From contig NZ_SSWX01000024.1 of assembly GCF_004803635.1 (NCBI RefSeq), positions 3,439-58,916 of the forward strand: DNA of 55,478 nucleotides. Direction: 5' to 3'. The position numbers and the translations under genes are program-made. The notes under the pieces are model-generated. The model had not been told where the DNA came from and ran no database searches. It saw only the letters and a list, made by a program, of their open reading frames with translations. Source of the stretch: Lampropedia aestuarii (GTDB lineage Bacteria; Pseudomonadota; Gammaproteobacteria; Burkholderiales; Burkholderiaceae_C). Each line of letters begins with the position of its first letter. The stretch's first letter is position 1. Below are positions 1 to 7,348 of this stretch, piece after piece.

Positions 1-198
1 GTCCACCCCAGTCAAATCGCTGACTGGAAGCGTCAGCTGATGGAGCACGCAGCCGATATGTTTGGCACAACGCCAGCCCCTAGTGCGCCTCTAGTGGATC
101 TCAAAGAGCTCCATGCCAAGATCGGTCAGCTGACCTTGGAGAAGGATTTTTTGCACAGTGCGCTGAGCAAAGCGGGCTCGCTCAGCATCAATCAATGA
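1..198 (+). CDS. IS3-family transposase OrfA, C-terminal fragment (cut by window edge)
   Basis: Reading frame 1 is open from the first base and ends at the TGA at 196-198, giving 65 residues. The tail resembles the end of IS3 OrfA proteins: a helix-rich stretch with a VDLKELHAKIGQLTLEKDFL segment, which is the leucine-rich coiled part used for OrfA multimerisation. The N-terminal helix-turn-helix is outside the window. It overlaps the start of the orfB frame (ATGATTGACCG at 195), the normal arrangement for programmed -1 frameshifting to OrfAB in this family. Confidence 0.7.
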   Translation, partial: VHPSQIADWKRQLMEHAADMFGTTPAPSAPLVDLKELHAKIGQLTLEKDFLHSALSKAGSLSINQ

Positions 199-1028
199 TT
201 GACCGCAGCCATGGCTTGTCGCTAAGTCGTCAGGCTCAACTCATGCGCATCAGCCGTGGCTCGATTTATTACCGCAAAAAAACTGTCACTACAGAGCAAG
301 CAAAGCTCATGCACAGCTTGGATGCCTTGCATCTAGCCTATCCATTTGCAGGCTCTCGTATGCTCAAAGACCTATTGCAGCTTCAAGGACAGCGCGTGGG
401 CCGCAGGCATGTGCGTGCGTTGATGCAGCGCATGTGCACCTCAGCCTTGTACTGCAAGCCACGCACCAGTACTGCCCACCGGCAGCACAAGATTTACCCC
501 TATCTGCTCAGGAACAAAGCCGTGACACACGCCAACCAAGTTTGGGCCATGGATATCACCTACGTGCGCATGCTCAAAGGCTGGATGTACCTGTACGCGG
601 TAGTCGATTGACAGAGCCGCAAGGTGCTGGCTTGGCGCTTGTCCAATACGATGGATGTAGAGTTTTGCGTGGCTGCCGCGCAAGAGACGATTGCCCAGTT
701 TGGGACTCCCGCTATATTTAACACCGACTAGGGCTGCCAATTTAGCAGCGAGGCCTTTACGTCGATGCTCAAGCGTCATGGCATAGGCATCTCTATGGAC
801 GGTAAGGGGGCTTGGAGAGGCAATGTCTTCGTTGAGCGCCTATGGCGCTCAATCAAGTGTGAGGAGATTTATCTCAAAGCCTATGACAGTGTGGGTTGCG
901 CGCGCCGTAGCATCGCCCAATACATGACGTTTTACAATTCACAACGCCCTCATCTGGCACACAATCGAACTACGCCAGATGAGGCGTACTTGGCAGCTTT
1001 GCCGTTTGCTCAAATGCAAGCGGTATAA
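195..1028 (+). pseudogene. IS3-family transposase OrfB with two in-frame stop codons
   Basis: One frame runs from 195 to 1028 and encodes a DDE-type integrase-like transposase (rve domain), but stops interrupt it at TGA 609-611 and TAG 729-731. The first catalytic Asp sits in WAMDITYV (about residue 118). The second lies in NTD followed by the TAG where homologues have Gln, and the catalytic Glu is in ERLWRSIKCEE. The TGA falls where homologues have Trp in a VVDWQSR-like motif. Each is a single-base change from a sense codon (TGG to TGA, CAG to TAG), so this is decay by point mutation. Both stops precede the Glu, so no active enzyme should be made. Confidence 0.85.
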
Positions 1029-1105
1029 CCCCAGCCATCTCGCTTAACAACAGGCTTGTATTTTTCAAACGACTGGGACCACTTCTGCAGTGCAATCCCC
1101 AGCGT

Positions 1106-1744
1106 TTACTGGATCAATGTCACACCCGTTTTGGACTGGATCTCTTCAAACGTCACCCCCTCGGCCAGCTCGACCAGCTTCAGGCCTTCTGGTGTCACAT
1201 CCATCACGCCCAAATCGGTGATGATGCGGTCCACCACGCCCACGCCTGTCAACGGCAAGGTGCAGCTAGGCAGAATTTTCAAATCGGTTGTACCGTCTTT
1301 TTTCCTGGCCACATGCTCCATCAGCACGATCACGCGCTTGACACCAGCGACCAAGTCCATCGCGCCGCCCATGCCTTTGACCATTTTTCCGGGGATCATC
1401 CAGTTGGCCAGATCGCCTTTTTCCGACACTTGCATCGCGCCCAGAATCGACAAATTGATCTTGCCGCCGCGAATCATCGCAAACGACTGGTCGCTGCCAA
1501 AAATGGCCGAACCTGGTAGTGTGGTCACGGTTTGTTTGCCGGCATTGATCAAGTCGGCATCGACCTGGTCTTCAGTCGGGAAGGGGCCAATGCCCAGCAT
1601 GCCGTTCTCTGACTGCAGCCAGACTTCCTTGTCGCCCGTGTGGTTGGCCACCAAGGTAGGAATGCCGATGCCGAGGTTGACGTAGAAGCCGTCTTCGAGT
1701 TCTTGGGCTGCGCGTGCAGCCATTTGGTCTTGGGTCCACGGCAT
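1106..1744 (-). CDS. scoB: 3-oxoacid CoA-transferase subunit B
   Basis: Family I CoA-transferase beta subunit (212 aa), cytoplasmic. With the A subunit it moves CoA from succinyl-CoA to a 3-oxoacid such as acetoacetate or 3-oxoadipate, forming a glutamyl-CoA thioester intermediate. The signature motif [10 protein letters not shown] near residue 46 carries the catalytic Glu. LGIGIPTLV and the GAMQVS segment are also typical of the beta fold. It lies 2 bp downstream of scoA and has its own AGGAG ribosome site inside the scoA end. Whether acetoacetate (ScoB) or 3-oxoadipate (PcaJ) is the real substrate cannot be told from sequence; no pca genes are nearby, so acetoacetate is the likelier choice. 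Confidence 0.88.
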   Translation of the reverse strand: MPWTQDQMAARAAQELEDGFYVNLGIGIPTLVANHTGDKEVWLQSENGMLGIGPFPTEDQVDADLINAGKQTVTTLPGSAIFGSDQSFAMIRGGKINLSILGAMQVSEKGDLANWMIPGKMVKGMGGAMDLVAGVKRVIVLMEHVARKKDGTTDLKILPSCTLPLTGVGVVDRIITDLGVMDVTPEGLKLVELAEGVTFEEIQSKTGVTLIQ

Positions 1745-1746
1745 GA

Positions 1747-2454
1747 TCAGGCTCCTTGCTTTTCAGTGATGGTGCGCTTCTCAATGCGCTTTTCTGGATT
1801 GGGGTTGTGCACAATGCGGTGCACATAAATGCCCGGCAGGTGGATATCATCAGGGGCGATCGCACCCGTCTCAACCACTTCCTCCACCTCGACCACGCAC
1901 ACTTTGCCTGCTGTAGCAGCTGCTGGGTTAAAGTTGCGCGCGGTCAAACGAAATTGCAGGTTGCCGCTTTTGTCTGCGCGGTAGGCTTTGACCAATGACA
2001 CATCGGGCACCAATGCGTGCTCCATCACATAGGTCTCACCATCAAAGTCGCGCAGCTCTTTGCCCTCTGCCACCATGGTGCCGACACCGGTTTTGGTGAA
2101 AAACGCTGGAATGCCAGCGCCACCGGCACGCAGCTTTTCAGCCAGCGTGCCTTGCGGGGTGAATTCCAGCTCCAGCTCGCCAGCCAGGTACTGACGCTCA
2201 AATTCCTTGTTCTCACCCACATAGGACGAGATCATTTTTTTGATTTGGCGTGTCTCAAGCAATTTGCCCAGACCGAAACCATCCACACCGGCATTGTTCG
2301 AAATCACGGTCAGGCCTTTGACGCCCGAGTCGCGCAAGGCATCAATCAGGGCTTCGGGAATGCCACACAAGCCAAAGCCACCTACTGCCAAGGTCTGGTC
2401 ATCGGCCACCAGCCCCTCTAAGGCTGCTGCTGCCGAAGGATAGAGTTTGTTCAA
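1747..2454 (-). CDS. scoA: 3-oxoacid CoA-transferase subunit A
   Basis: Family I CoA-transferase alpha subunit (235 aa), partner of the adjacent B subunit. It contains the glycine-rich [10 protein letters not shown] motif near residue 25 that forms the CoA-binding loop, and the conserved TVISNNAG region. The best start is a TTG at 2454 (protein MNKLYPS): no ATG lies at the expected place and AGGAG sits 6 nt upstream, so a weak start codon is paired with a strong ribosome site. The upstream region is shared with a divergent PAS-LuxR gene and carries a MITE-like insertion only about 30 bp from this start, which may have displaced or supplied the promoter. Confidence 0.87.
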   Translation of the reverse strand: MNKLYPSAAAALEGLVADDQTLAVGGFGLCGIPEALIDALRDSGVKGLTVISNNAGVDGFGLGKLLETRQIKKMISSYVGENKEFERQYLAGELELEFTPQGTLAEKLRAGGAGIPAFFTKTGVGTMVAEGKELRDFDGETYVMEHALVPDVSLVKAYRADKSGNLQFRLTARNFNPAAATAGKVCVVEVEEVVETGAIAPDDIHLPGIYVHRIVHNPNPEKRIEKRTITEKQGA

Positions 2455-2482
2455 GTTGATCTCCTGTTATCTGGAACATTAA

Positions 2483-2619
2483 GGAAGCTCTACAAAAACT
2501 CCCTGTTGTGGTCTGAGCGCGGTCGTCCATAGCTACGGCTATGGCCTTCAAAAGACGCCTGGCGGCTCATCCTGATACCGCATTCTTGCCAGCAACGAGG
2601 GGGGGCTTGCAGAACTTCC
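2483..2619. mobile_element. MITE-like element with IS5-like ends
   Basis: A 137-bp segment bounded by imperfect inverted repeats: left GGAAGCTCTACAA (2483-2495) against right GGAAGTTCTGCAA (reverse of 2607-2619), 11 of 13 matching. Flanks are TTAA on the left and CTAA on the right; both fit the YTAR target preference known for IS5-group elements, with one base different. IS5-group repeats also begin GGAAG. The interior has no gene, but holds a perfect 7-bp hairpin CCATAGC-TACG-GCTATGG at 2527-2544. The identification as a non-autonomous IS5-type element is inference; a diverged solo remnant of a full IS is the alternative. Confidence 0.45.
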
Positions 2620-2657
2620 CTAACAAAGCGATTTACTCATACCAAAGTCGCTACGAT

Positions 2658-2679
2658 ACTACGTAAATATATACGTAGT
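2658..2679. promoter_or_regulatory. Perfect inverted repeat, likely operator of the PAS-LuxR regulator
   Basis: ACTACGTA, six bases (AATATA), TACGTAGT: two perfect 8-bp arms 21 bp upstream of the PAS-LuxR start at 2700. The size and symmetry fit a dimeric LuxR/NarL-type helix-turn-helix protein. Position suggests autoregulation and, before the MITE-like insertion at 2483-2619, control of the divergent scoAB genes. Binding itself is inferred. Confidence 0.55.
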
Positions 2680-2699
2680 TTTGCCTAGAGAAAACCCCT

Positions 2700-3251
2700 A
2701 TGAATGACCCCGATGAATACCGGATGGCGTTTGAGATGGCTCCAGTGGGTTTGGTGATTGCCAAACGCCGCGCCATCGTCGATTGCAACCAGCAGTTGTG
2801 CGAGATTTTCATGACCAGCAAAGAGTCGCTGCTGGGGCGCTCGTTCCAAGTGCTGTACCCGACGGTCGAAGAGTTTGAACGGCTGGGCGCACGCATTGCC
2901 CCGATACTGAATGCCAAAGGCCGTTACGCCGACAGCCGCATCATGAAGCGTGCAACGGGCCAGGTGTTCTGGTGCCATGTAACCGGCAAAGCGCTGGACC
3001 GCAATGACCCACATGCTGCTGGGATTTGGAGTTTTGAAGACATCAGCGCACAGCGTCCAGTGACCGAGCACCATTTGACTGGGCGCGAGCGCGAGGTCGC
3101 GGCCCATTTGCTCGAAGGCAAGACCTCTAAAACCATTGGCAAGGAATTAGGCATCAGCCACCGCACGGTGGAGTTGTACCGCGCCCGCCTGATGCGCAAG
3201 TTCCATGCACACTCCACGCCGGACTTGATCCAGCGCATGCTCAGCAGCTAG
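2700..3251 (+). CDS. PAS domain - LuxR-type HTH transcriptional regulator
   Basis: A 183-aa protein with an N-terminal PAS sensor (about residues 5-115: FEMAPVGLVIAKRR, then DCNQQLCEIF, then a W-FEDIS end) and a C-terminal LuxR/GerE helix-turn-helix (about 120-180: LTGREREVAAHLLEGKTSKT, then HRTVELYRARLM). There is no receiver domain, so it probably senses a small molecule or redox state directly through PAS; a cofactor cannot be inferred. It is divergent from scoAB, which makes it their likely regulator. The start ATG lies just after the inverted repeat at 2658-2679. The ribosome site is weak (AGAGAAAA), which would fit low expression of a regulator. Confidence 0.85.
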   Translation: MNDPDEYRMAFEMAPVGLVIAKRRAIVDCNQQLCEIFMTSKESLLGRSFQVLYPTVEEFERLGARIAPILNAKGRYADSRIMKRATGQVFWCHVTGKALDRNDPHAAGIWSFEDISAQRPVTEHHLTGREREVAAHLLEGKTSKTIGKELGISHRTVELYRARLMRKFHAHSTPDLIQRMLSS

Positions 3252-3302
3252 TGCATGCCAGCCCAAACTGTGCCCACAGACGGCCACCAAACCGGCACGC
3301 CA

Positions 3303-4466
3303 TCAGGCCTGCAACTCTTCCACCCGTTTGGTCGGAAAGCTCTCCCAGCTTTGGCAGCCAGGGCATTGCCAAAAATAGCTGCGCGCTTCAAAGCCGCAAT
3401 GCAGGCAACGGTAATTCAGCAAAGGCTGCATGGCCTTGTCCAGTGACTTGGCAATGGCTGCGTCTTGCTGCTGCTCCAGCTCCATCCAGTGGGCAGCTGC
3501 CACCAGCGATGGGTGCTTGCGGATATGCTCGGCATACCAGTGGCCGGCTCGCGGCAAGCCCATTTGGTGTTCAATCGCCACCAAAGCCAGCAGCACATCC
3601 AGGCTGGATTCATTTTCATAATGCACACGCAATGCCGTATGCACTTGCTGCAGTAGCGCCTGGTCGCCTTGCAGCGTCTCAAAGACGCGGTCGCCCCACA
3701 TGCCAGCGAGCAGTGGCATGGTCTGCGGCAATTGCTCAGACAGCGCCAGTGCCCACTGCACCGCTTGGCGGTACTGGCCTTGGGCCAGCAATAAACGCAC
3801 TTGCTCAATACCGGGGCGCACGCCTGAACTGTCACAGGCTCTGGCCTGGTCTAGCAGGCTGGTGGCGCGCTCAAAATCCTGTTGGCGCATCGCATCATTG
3901 GCTTGCTCGCACAGGTAGTGCATTTGTTTGCCCGCGCCATGCGCCTGCGCTGCCTCACCGGTCATGCGGCTGGTCAGCGCCAAGGCCTGCGGCCAGTCGT
4001 GCGTGCGCTCGTAGATATACAGCAAGGCGGTTTGCGCCTGGCTCTCCAGGCTTGTGCCCTCGAGTTGCTGCAAGCTGGCCTCGGCCCGATCAAGCAAACC
4101 AGCCTTCATAAAGTCTTGCGCCAGCTCCCACTGCGCTCTGGCGCGATCCAGACCGCTCAAATCGGCGCGCGCGAGCAAGTGCTGGTGCACGCGTACCGCG
4201 CGGTCGTACTCCCCGCGGCGGCGAAACAAACTGCCCAGCGCAAAATGCAGCTCGACCGTATCGGGGTCGGACTGCACGGCTTGCACAAACACATCAATGG
4301 CTTGGTCTTGCTGCTCGTTGAGCAAATACGTCAAACCCTGAAAATACGCACGCGGGGCACTGCGCTGCACGATGCGCATTTGCCGCCAATCCAGGCGCGA
4401 GGCCAACCAGCCCAAAATAAATGCAATGGGCAACCCCAGCAGCAACCAGATCCATTCGGTCTCCAT
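3303..4466 (-). CDS. lapB: LPS assembly regulator LapB (YciM), TPR protein with zinc ribbon
   Basis: A 387-aa inner-membrane-anchored protein. In Enterobacteria LapB recruits LpxC to FtsH for proteolysis and so limits lipid A synthesis. Residues 3-22 form a hydrophobic anchor (WIWLLLGLPIAFILGWLAS). The central part is a series of tetratricopeptide repeats (for example the ALGSLFRRRGEYDRAVRVHQ repeat region). The C terminus is a rubredoxin-like metal site with CLHCGF and CPGCQSW. Length and architecture match the family. It is the last gene of the rpsA-ihfB-lapA-lapB series, separated from lapA by 3 bp, the same order as in E. coli. Confidence 0.92.
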   Translation of the reverse strand: METEWIWLLLGLPIAFILGWLASRLDWRQMRIVQRSAPRAYFQGLTYLLNEQQDQAIDVFVQAVQSDPDTVELHFALGSLFRRRGEYDRAVRVHQHLLARADLSGLDRARAQWELAQDFMKAGLLDRAEASLQQLEGTSLESQAQTALLYIYERTHDWPQALALTSRMTGEAAQAHGAGKQMHYLCEQANDAMRQQDFERATSLLDQARACDSSGVRPGIEQVRLLLAQGQYRQAVQWALALSEQLPQTMPLLAGMWGDRVFETLQGDQALLQQVHTALRVHYENESSLDVLLALVAIEHQMGLPRAGHWYAEHIRKHPSLVAAAHWMELEQQQDAAIAKSLDKAMQPLLNYRCLHCGFEARSYFWQCPGCQSWESFPTKRVEELQA

Positions 4467-4469
4467 GCA

Positions 4470-4739
4470 TTACTCCTGTTGCGGGGCGGTGTATGCGCTG
4501 CTTTGAAAGCTCGCCGCATGTTGCATTTCGCGCTGGCGGTATTGCAGCCAGCGCGGAATCACGGTGGCCAAGCCAAGCCCCAAGCCCAGCGCAAATGCCA
4601 CCAACATGGCCAGCACCATCGGGCCATGCCACTGCAAGCCAAAGAACCAGTGCACCGTGACATCGTGCTGGTTGTTCAGTGAAAAGGCAAAAAGCAAAAA
4701 GAAAAAGGCTGCACGCAGCAGCCAGATCAGATATTTCAT
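4470..4739 (-). CDS. lapA: LapA-domain inner membrane protein (DUF1049)
   Basis: An 89-aa protein with two predicted transmembrane segments (about residues 4-22 and 39-62) joined by a short loop with NNQ and VHWFFG, the pattern of the LapA/DUF1049 family. LapA works with LapB at the inner membrane in LPS assembly control. A short polar, Gln-rich tail follows. It is 3 bp upstream of lapB, so the two are surely co-transcribed. Confidence 0.88.
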   Translation of the reverse strand: MKYLIWLLRAAFFFLLFAFSLNNQHDVTVHWFFGLQWHGPMVLAMLVAFALGLGLGLATVIPRWLQYRQREMQHAASFQSSAYTAPQQE

Positions 4740-4788
4740 AGTGTGTAGGCAACGACTGGCAAGAAATTCACTGGCGTTGCATCATACC

Positions 4789-5100
4789 TCAGGGCTTTAT
4801 CTGGCCTTGAGCCGCCTTCAACCCTTGGTCCACGGCTTCACGCAAGGCTTTGCCTGGCTTGAAGTGCAAGACACGCTTTTCAGGCACTTCGACCGTATCG
4901 CCATTGCGGGGATTGCGTCCGATACGCGGTGCGCGTCGGTTGACCGTGAAACTGCCGAAACCACGGATCTCAATCCGGTGACCTTGCTCCAAGGCATCCC
5001 CCATCGACTCCAGCAGGATTTTGACCGCATATTCAGCGTCGGCCTGACTGAGTTGGCTGAAATGCGCAGCAAGCTCTTCAACAAGGTCTGATCGTGTCAT
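4789..5100 (-). CDS. ihfB: Integration host factor beta subunit
   Basis: A 103-aa HU/IHF-family DNA-bending protein; with IhfA (not in the window) it bends DNA at specific sites for transcription, replication and recombination. [11 protein letters not shown] at the start, the beta-arm region [18 protein letters not shown] with the intercalating Pro, and [17 protein letters not shown] at the end are family hallmarks; the ER-hinge residues are those of the beta rather than the alpha subunit. It lies between rpsA and lapA as in many proteobacteria. A 229-bp gap to rpsA carries a strong stem-loop. Confidence 0.93.
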   Translation of the reverse strand: MTRSDLVEELAAHFSQLSQADAEYAVKILLESMGDALEQGHRIEIRGFGSFTVNRRAPRIGRNPRNGDTVEVPEKRVLHFKPGKALREAVDQGLKAAQGQIKP

Positions 5101-5215
5101 GGTTGCAAGGGGCGTTGGTGCAAATAACCAGCATGGTGGTTAGCATTGCAGAAAACATTGTTGGCACGGATCCGTTTTATCATCCACCCAAAACAGCCCT
5201 CGCCTAACTCTCAGG

Positions 5216-5244
5216 ACAGCCCCTTGCTGCTTGCAAAGGGCTGT
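5216..5244 (-). terminator. Stem-loop between rpsA and ihfB
   Basis: ACAGCCCCTTGC, loop TGCTT, GCAAAGGGCTGT: 11 of 12 positions pair. On the minus strand, the direction of rpsA and ihfB, no T-run follows, so this is not a classical intrinsic terminator. It may act as an attenuator, mRNA end-stabiliser or processing site separating abundant rpsA message from ihfB. A further ACAGCCCT copy at 5193-5200 could form an alternative pairing with the same right arm. Confidence 0.4.
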
Positions 5245-5329
5245 ATAAGTGAATACAAAACACCCGGCGGCGCCACTGAGGAGGCATTTTTAGCTACCCG
5301 CCTGCAGATGGGCCACCGGCTTGTCTTGA

Positions 5330-7009
5330 TTACTCAGCGTTGTCCAACTTGGCTTTGAGCAAAGCGCCCAGGCTAGTCGTACCGGCATTGCCAATAGATT
5401 GCTGGGACAGGCTGTCCAGCGCTTCTTGTTGGTCAGCAGCATCTTTTGCCTTGATAGACAACTGGATGTTGCGGCTCTTACGGTCGATGTTGGTGATCAC
5501 AGCGGTGACTTCATCACCTTCTTTGAGCACGTTGCGAGCATCTTCGACGCGGTCAGCGGAGATGTCCGACGCACGCAGGTAACCGATGATGTCTTCGCCC
5601 AACTCGATTTCAGCGCCCTTGGCATCCACTGTCTTGACCTTACCAGTGACGGATTGGCCTTTGTCGTTGATCGACACGAAAGTGGTGAATGGGTCTGCGT
5701 CGAGCTGTTTGATGCCCAGGGAGATGCGCTCACGCTCAACGTCCACGGCCAACACGATGGCTTCAACTTCTTGGCCTTTCTTGTAGTTGCGCACGGCGGA
5801 TTCGCCAGGCTCGTTCCAAGACAGGTCAGACAAGTGCACCAGACCGTCGATGCCGGAGGCCAGGCCCACGAACACGCCGAAGTCAGTGATGGACTTGATT
5901 GGGCCTTTGACGCGGTCACCACGGTTGGTGTTCTGCGCGAAATCTTGCCAAGGGTTGACCTTGGTTTGTTTCATGCCCAGGGAGATACGACGTTTGTCTT
6001 CGTCGATGTCCAGCACCATGACTTCGACTTCGTCGCCCAGAGCAACGATTTTCGATGGGGCCACGTTTTTGTTGGTCCAGTCCATTTCGGAGACGTGCAC
6101 CAAACCTTCGATACCTGGCTCCAGCTCAACGAATGCGCCGTAGTCAGCGATGTTGGTGACTTTACCGAACAGGCGTGTGTTGGCTGGGTAGCGGCGGGAA
6201 ACACCCACCCATGGGTCTTCACCCATTTGCTTCAGACCCAGCGATACGCGGCTCTTCTCAGCGTCAAACTTGAGCACTTTGGCTGTGATCTCTTGACCAG
6301 CTTGCACCACCTCGGATGGGTGACGCACACGACGCCATGCCATGTCGGTGATGTGCAACAGACCGTCGATACCACCCAGGTCCACGAATGCGCCGTACTC
6401 GGTGATGTTTTTCACAACACCAGTGACGATCGCACCTTCGTGCAGGGTTTCGAGCAGCTTGGCGCGCTCTTCGCCCATCGAAGCTTCCACCACAGCGCGG
6501 TGCGACAGCACGACGTTGTTGCGTTTGCGGTCCAGCTTGATAACTTTGAATTCCAAAGTTTTGTTTTCGTACGGTGTCAGGTCTTTCACAGGACGTGTGT
6601 CGACCAAAGAACCTGGCAGGAAGGCGCGGATGCCATTGACCAGCACGGTCAAGCCACCTTTGACGCGGCCCGAAGTCACGCCAGTGACGAACTCGCCAGA
6701 TTCCAAAGCTTTTTCCAGCGACAGCCAGGAGGCCAGACGCTTGGCGGTGTCACGCGACAGGATGGTGTCGCCGTAACCGTTTTCGATAGAGCCGATAGCC
6801 ACCGAAACGAAGTCACCGACTTGGACTTCAACTTCGCCTTGATCGTTTTTGAACTCTTCCAGAGGGATGAAGGACTCAGACTTCAAGCCAGCATTGACAA
6901 CCACGAAGTTGTGTTCAATGCGCACCACTTCGGCAGTGATGACTTCGCCTGGACGCATTTCCGTGCGTTGCAGAGATTCTTCAAATAAGGCGGCAAAAGA
7001 TTCAGACAT
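5330..7009 (-). CDS. rpsA: 30S ribosomal protein S1
   Basis: A 559-aa protein with six S1 OB-fold repeats, the standard proteobacterial S1. It binds mRNA on the 30S subunit and supports initiation on structured or weakly ribosome-site-bearing messages. Repeats are visible as recurring [39 protein letters not shown] and [20 protein letters not shown] blocks. The start is the ATG at 7009 ([13 protein letters not shown]), preceded by AAGGAAA; an upstream in-frame extension to 7030 lacks support. The first two repeats are less typical, as expected for the ribosome-binding half. Confidence 0.96.
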   Translation of the reverse strand: MSESFAALFEESLQRTEMRPGEVITAEVVRIEHNFVVVNAGLKSESFIPLEEFKNDQGEVEVQVGDFVSVAIGSIENGYGDTILSRDTAKRLASWLSLEKALESGEFVTGVTSGRVKGGLTVLVNGIRAFLPGSLVDTRPVKDLTPYENKTLEFKVIKLDRKRNNVVLSHRAVVEASMGEERAKLLETLHEGAIVTGVVKNITEYGAFVDLGGIDGLLHITDMAWRRVRHPSEVVQAGQEITAKVLKFDAEKSRVSLGLKQMGEDPWVGVSRRYPANTRLFGKVTNIADYGAFVELEPGIEGLVHVSEMDWTNKNVAPSKIVALGDEVEVMVLDIDEDKRRISLGMKQTKVNPWQDFAQNTNRGDRVKGPIKSITDFGVFVGLASGIDGLVHLSDLSWNEPGESAVRNYKKGQEVEAIVLAVDVERERISLGIKQLDADPFTTFVSINDKGQSVTGKVKTVDAKGAEIELGEDIIGYLRASDISADRVEDARNVLKEGDEVTAVITNIDRKSRNIQLSIKAKDAADQQEALDSLSQQSIGNAGTTSLGALLKAKLDNAE

Positions 7010-7348
7010 GTATTTCCTTGACCAGACCATCGGCTTCCGTCAGCGGGATTGCTGAGCGTTTTTATCTCGATGGCAGGCAGTGTGTGGGCGTCTCTTCAAC
7101 CTTGCATTAGGTCAAAGCCCCACCGGTTGGGTAGTAAAAAAAACCAGCACCGTGGCTTGGCAGCCACACGCACAGGGCGAATTTCGTGAAAATTCAAAAG
7201 CAACACCAAAGCCGAGTGGGCCCAACCCAACAGGGCATGGCGCAACTCGGCCTGTGCTGTCTCACCGTCCAAAGCATGCAAACTAACACGAAGGCAAGGT
7301 ATGCACCCTGCCCGCTTGTCTCAGTTTGGCATCTCTTAGGCGTCCGAT
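7010..7348. other. rpsA leader region, no gene seen
   Basis: 339 bp between the aroA-cmk stop and the rpsA start. No convincing coding frame. On the minus strand a short hairpin GTGGCT-GCCA-AGCCAC (7152-7167) is followed 8 nt later by a run of eight T (7136-7143 as A on the plus strand), a possible weak terminator after aroA-cmk. The remaining part up to 7010 probably holds the rpsA promoter and its 5' leader, where S1 autoregulation is known to act in other bacteria. Confidence 0.4.

Larger units (their letters stand above)
1..1089 (+). mobile_element. IS3-family insertion sequence, right part, decayed
   Basis: Two overlapping plus-strand transposase frames (orfA then orfB, overlapping by 4 nt) give the layout of an IS3-family element. 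The left end and most of orfA lie outside the window. The right end is placed by inference: IS3 elements usually end in CA, and the stretch at about 1055-1089 (GACTGGGACCACTTCTGCA at its end) is a plausible right terminal repeat, just before the scoB stop at 1106. The left repeat is not visible, so the end and any target duplication cannot be confirmed. Both frames needed for transposition are compromised (see orfB). Confidence 0.7.

Noticed and set aside
609-611. TGA in the transposase as selenocysteine or programmed recoding
   Set aside because: Homologues have Trp there, no stem-loop of SECIS type is evident and a second stop follows, so mutation is simpler.
5399-6988. Long plus-strand open frame (529 codons) opposite rpsA
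   Set aside because: It is antisense to the S1 repeats, His/Asp/Phe-rich in a way produced by reverse reading of S1 codons, and has no ribosome site or homology that I recognise.
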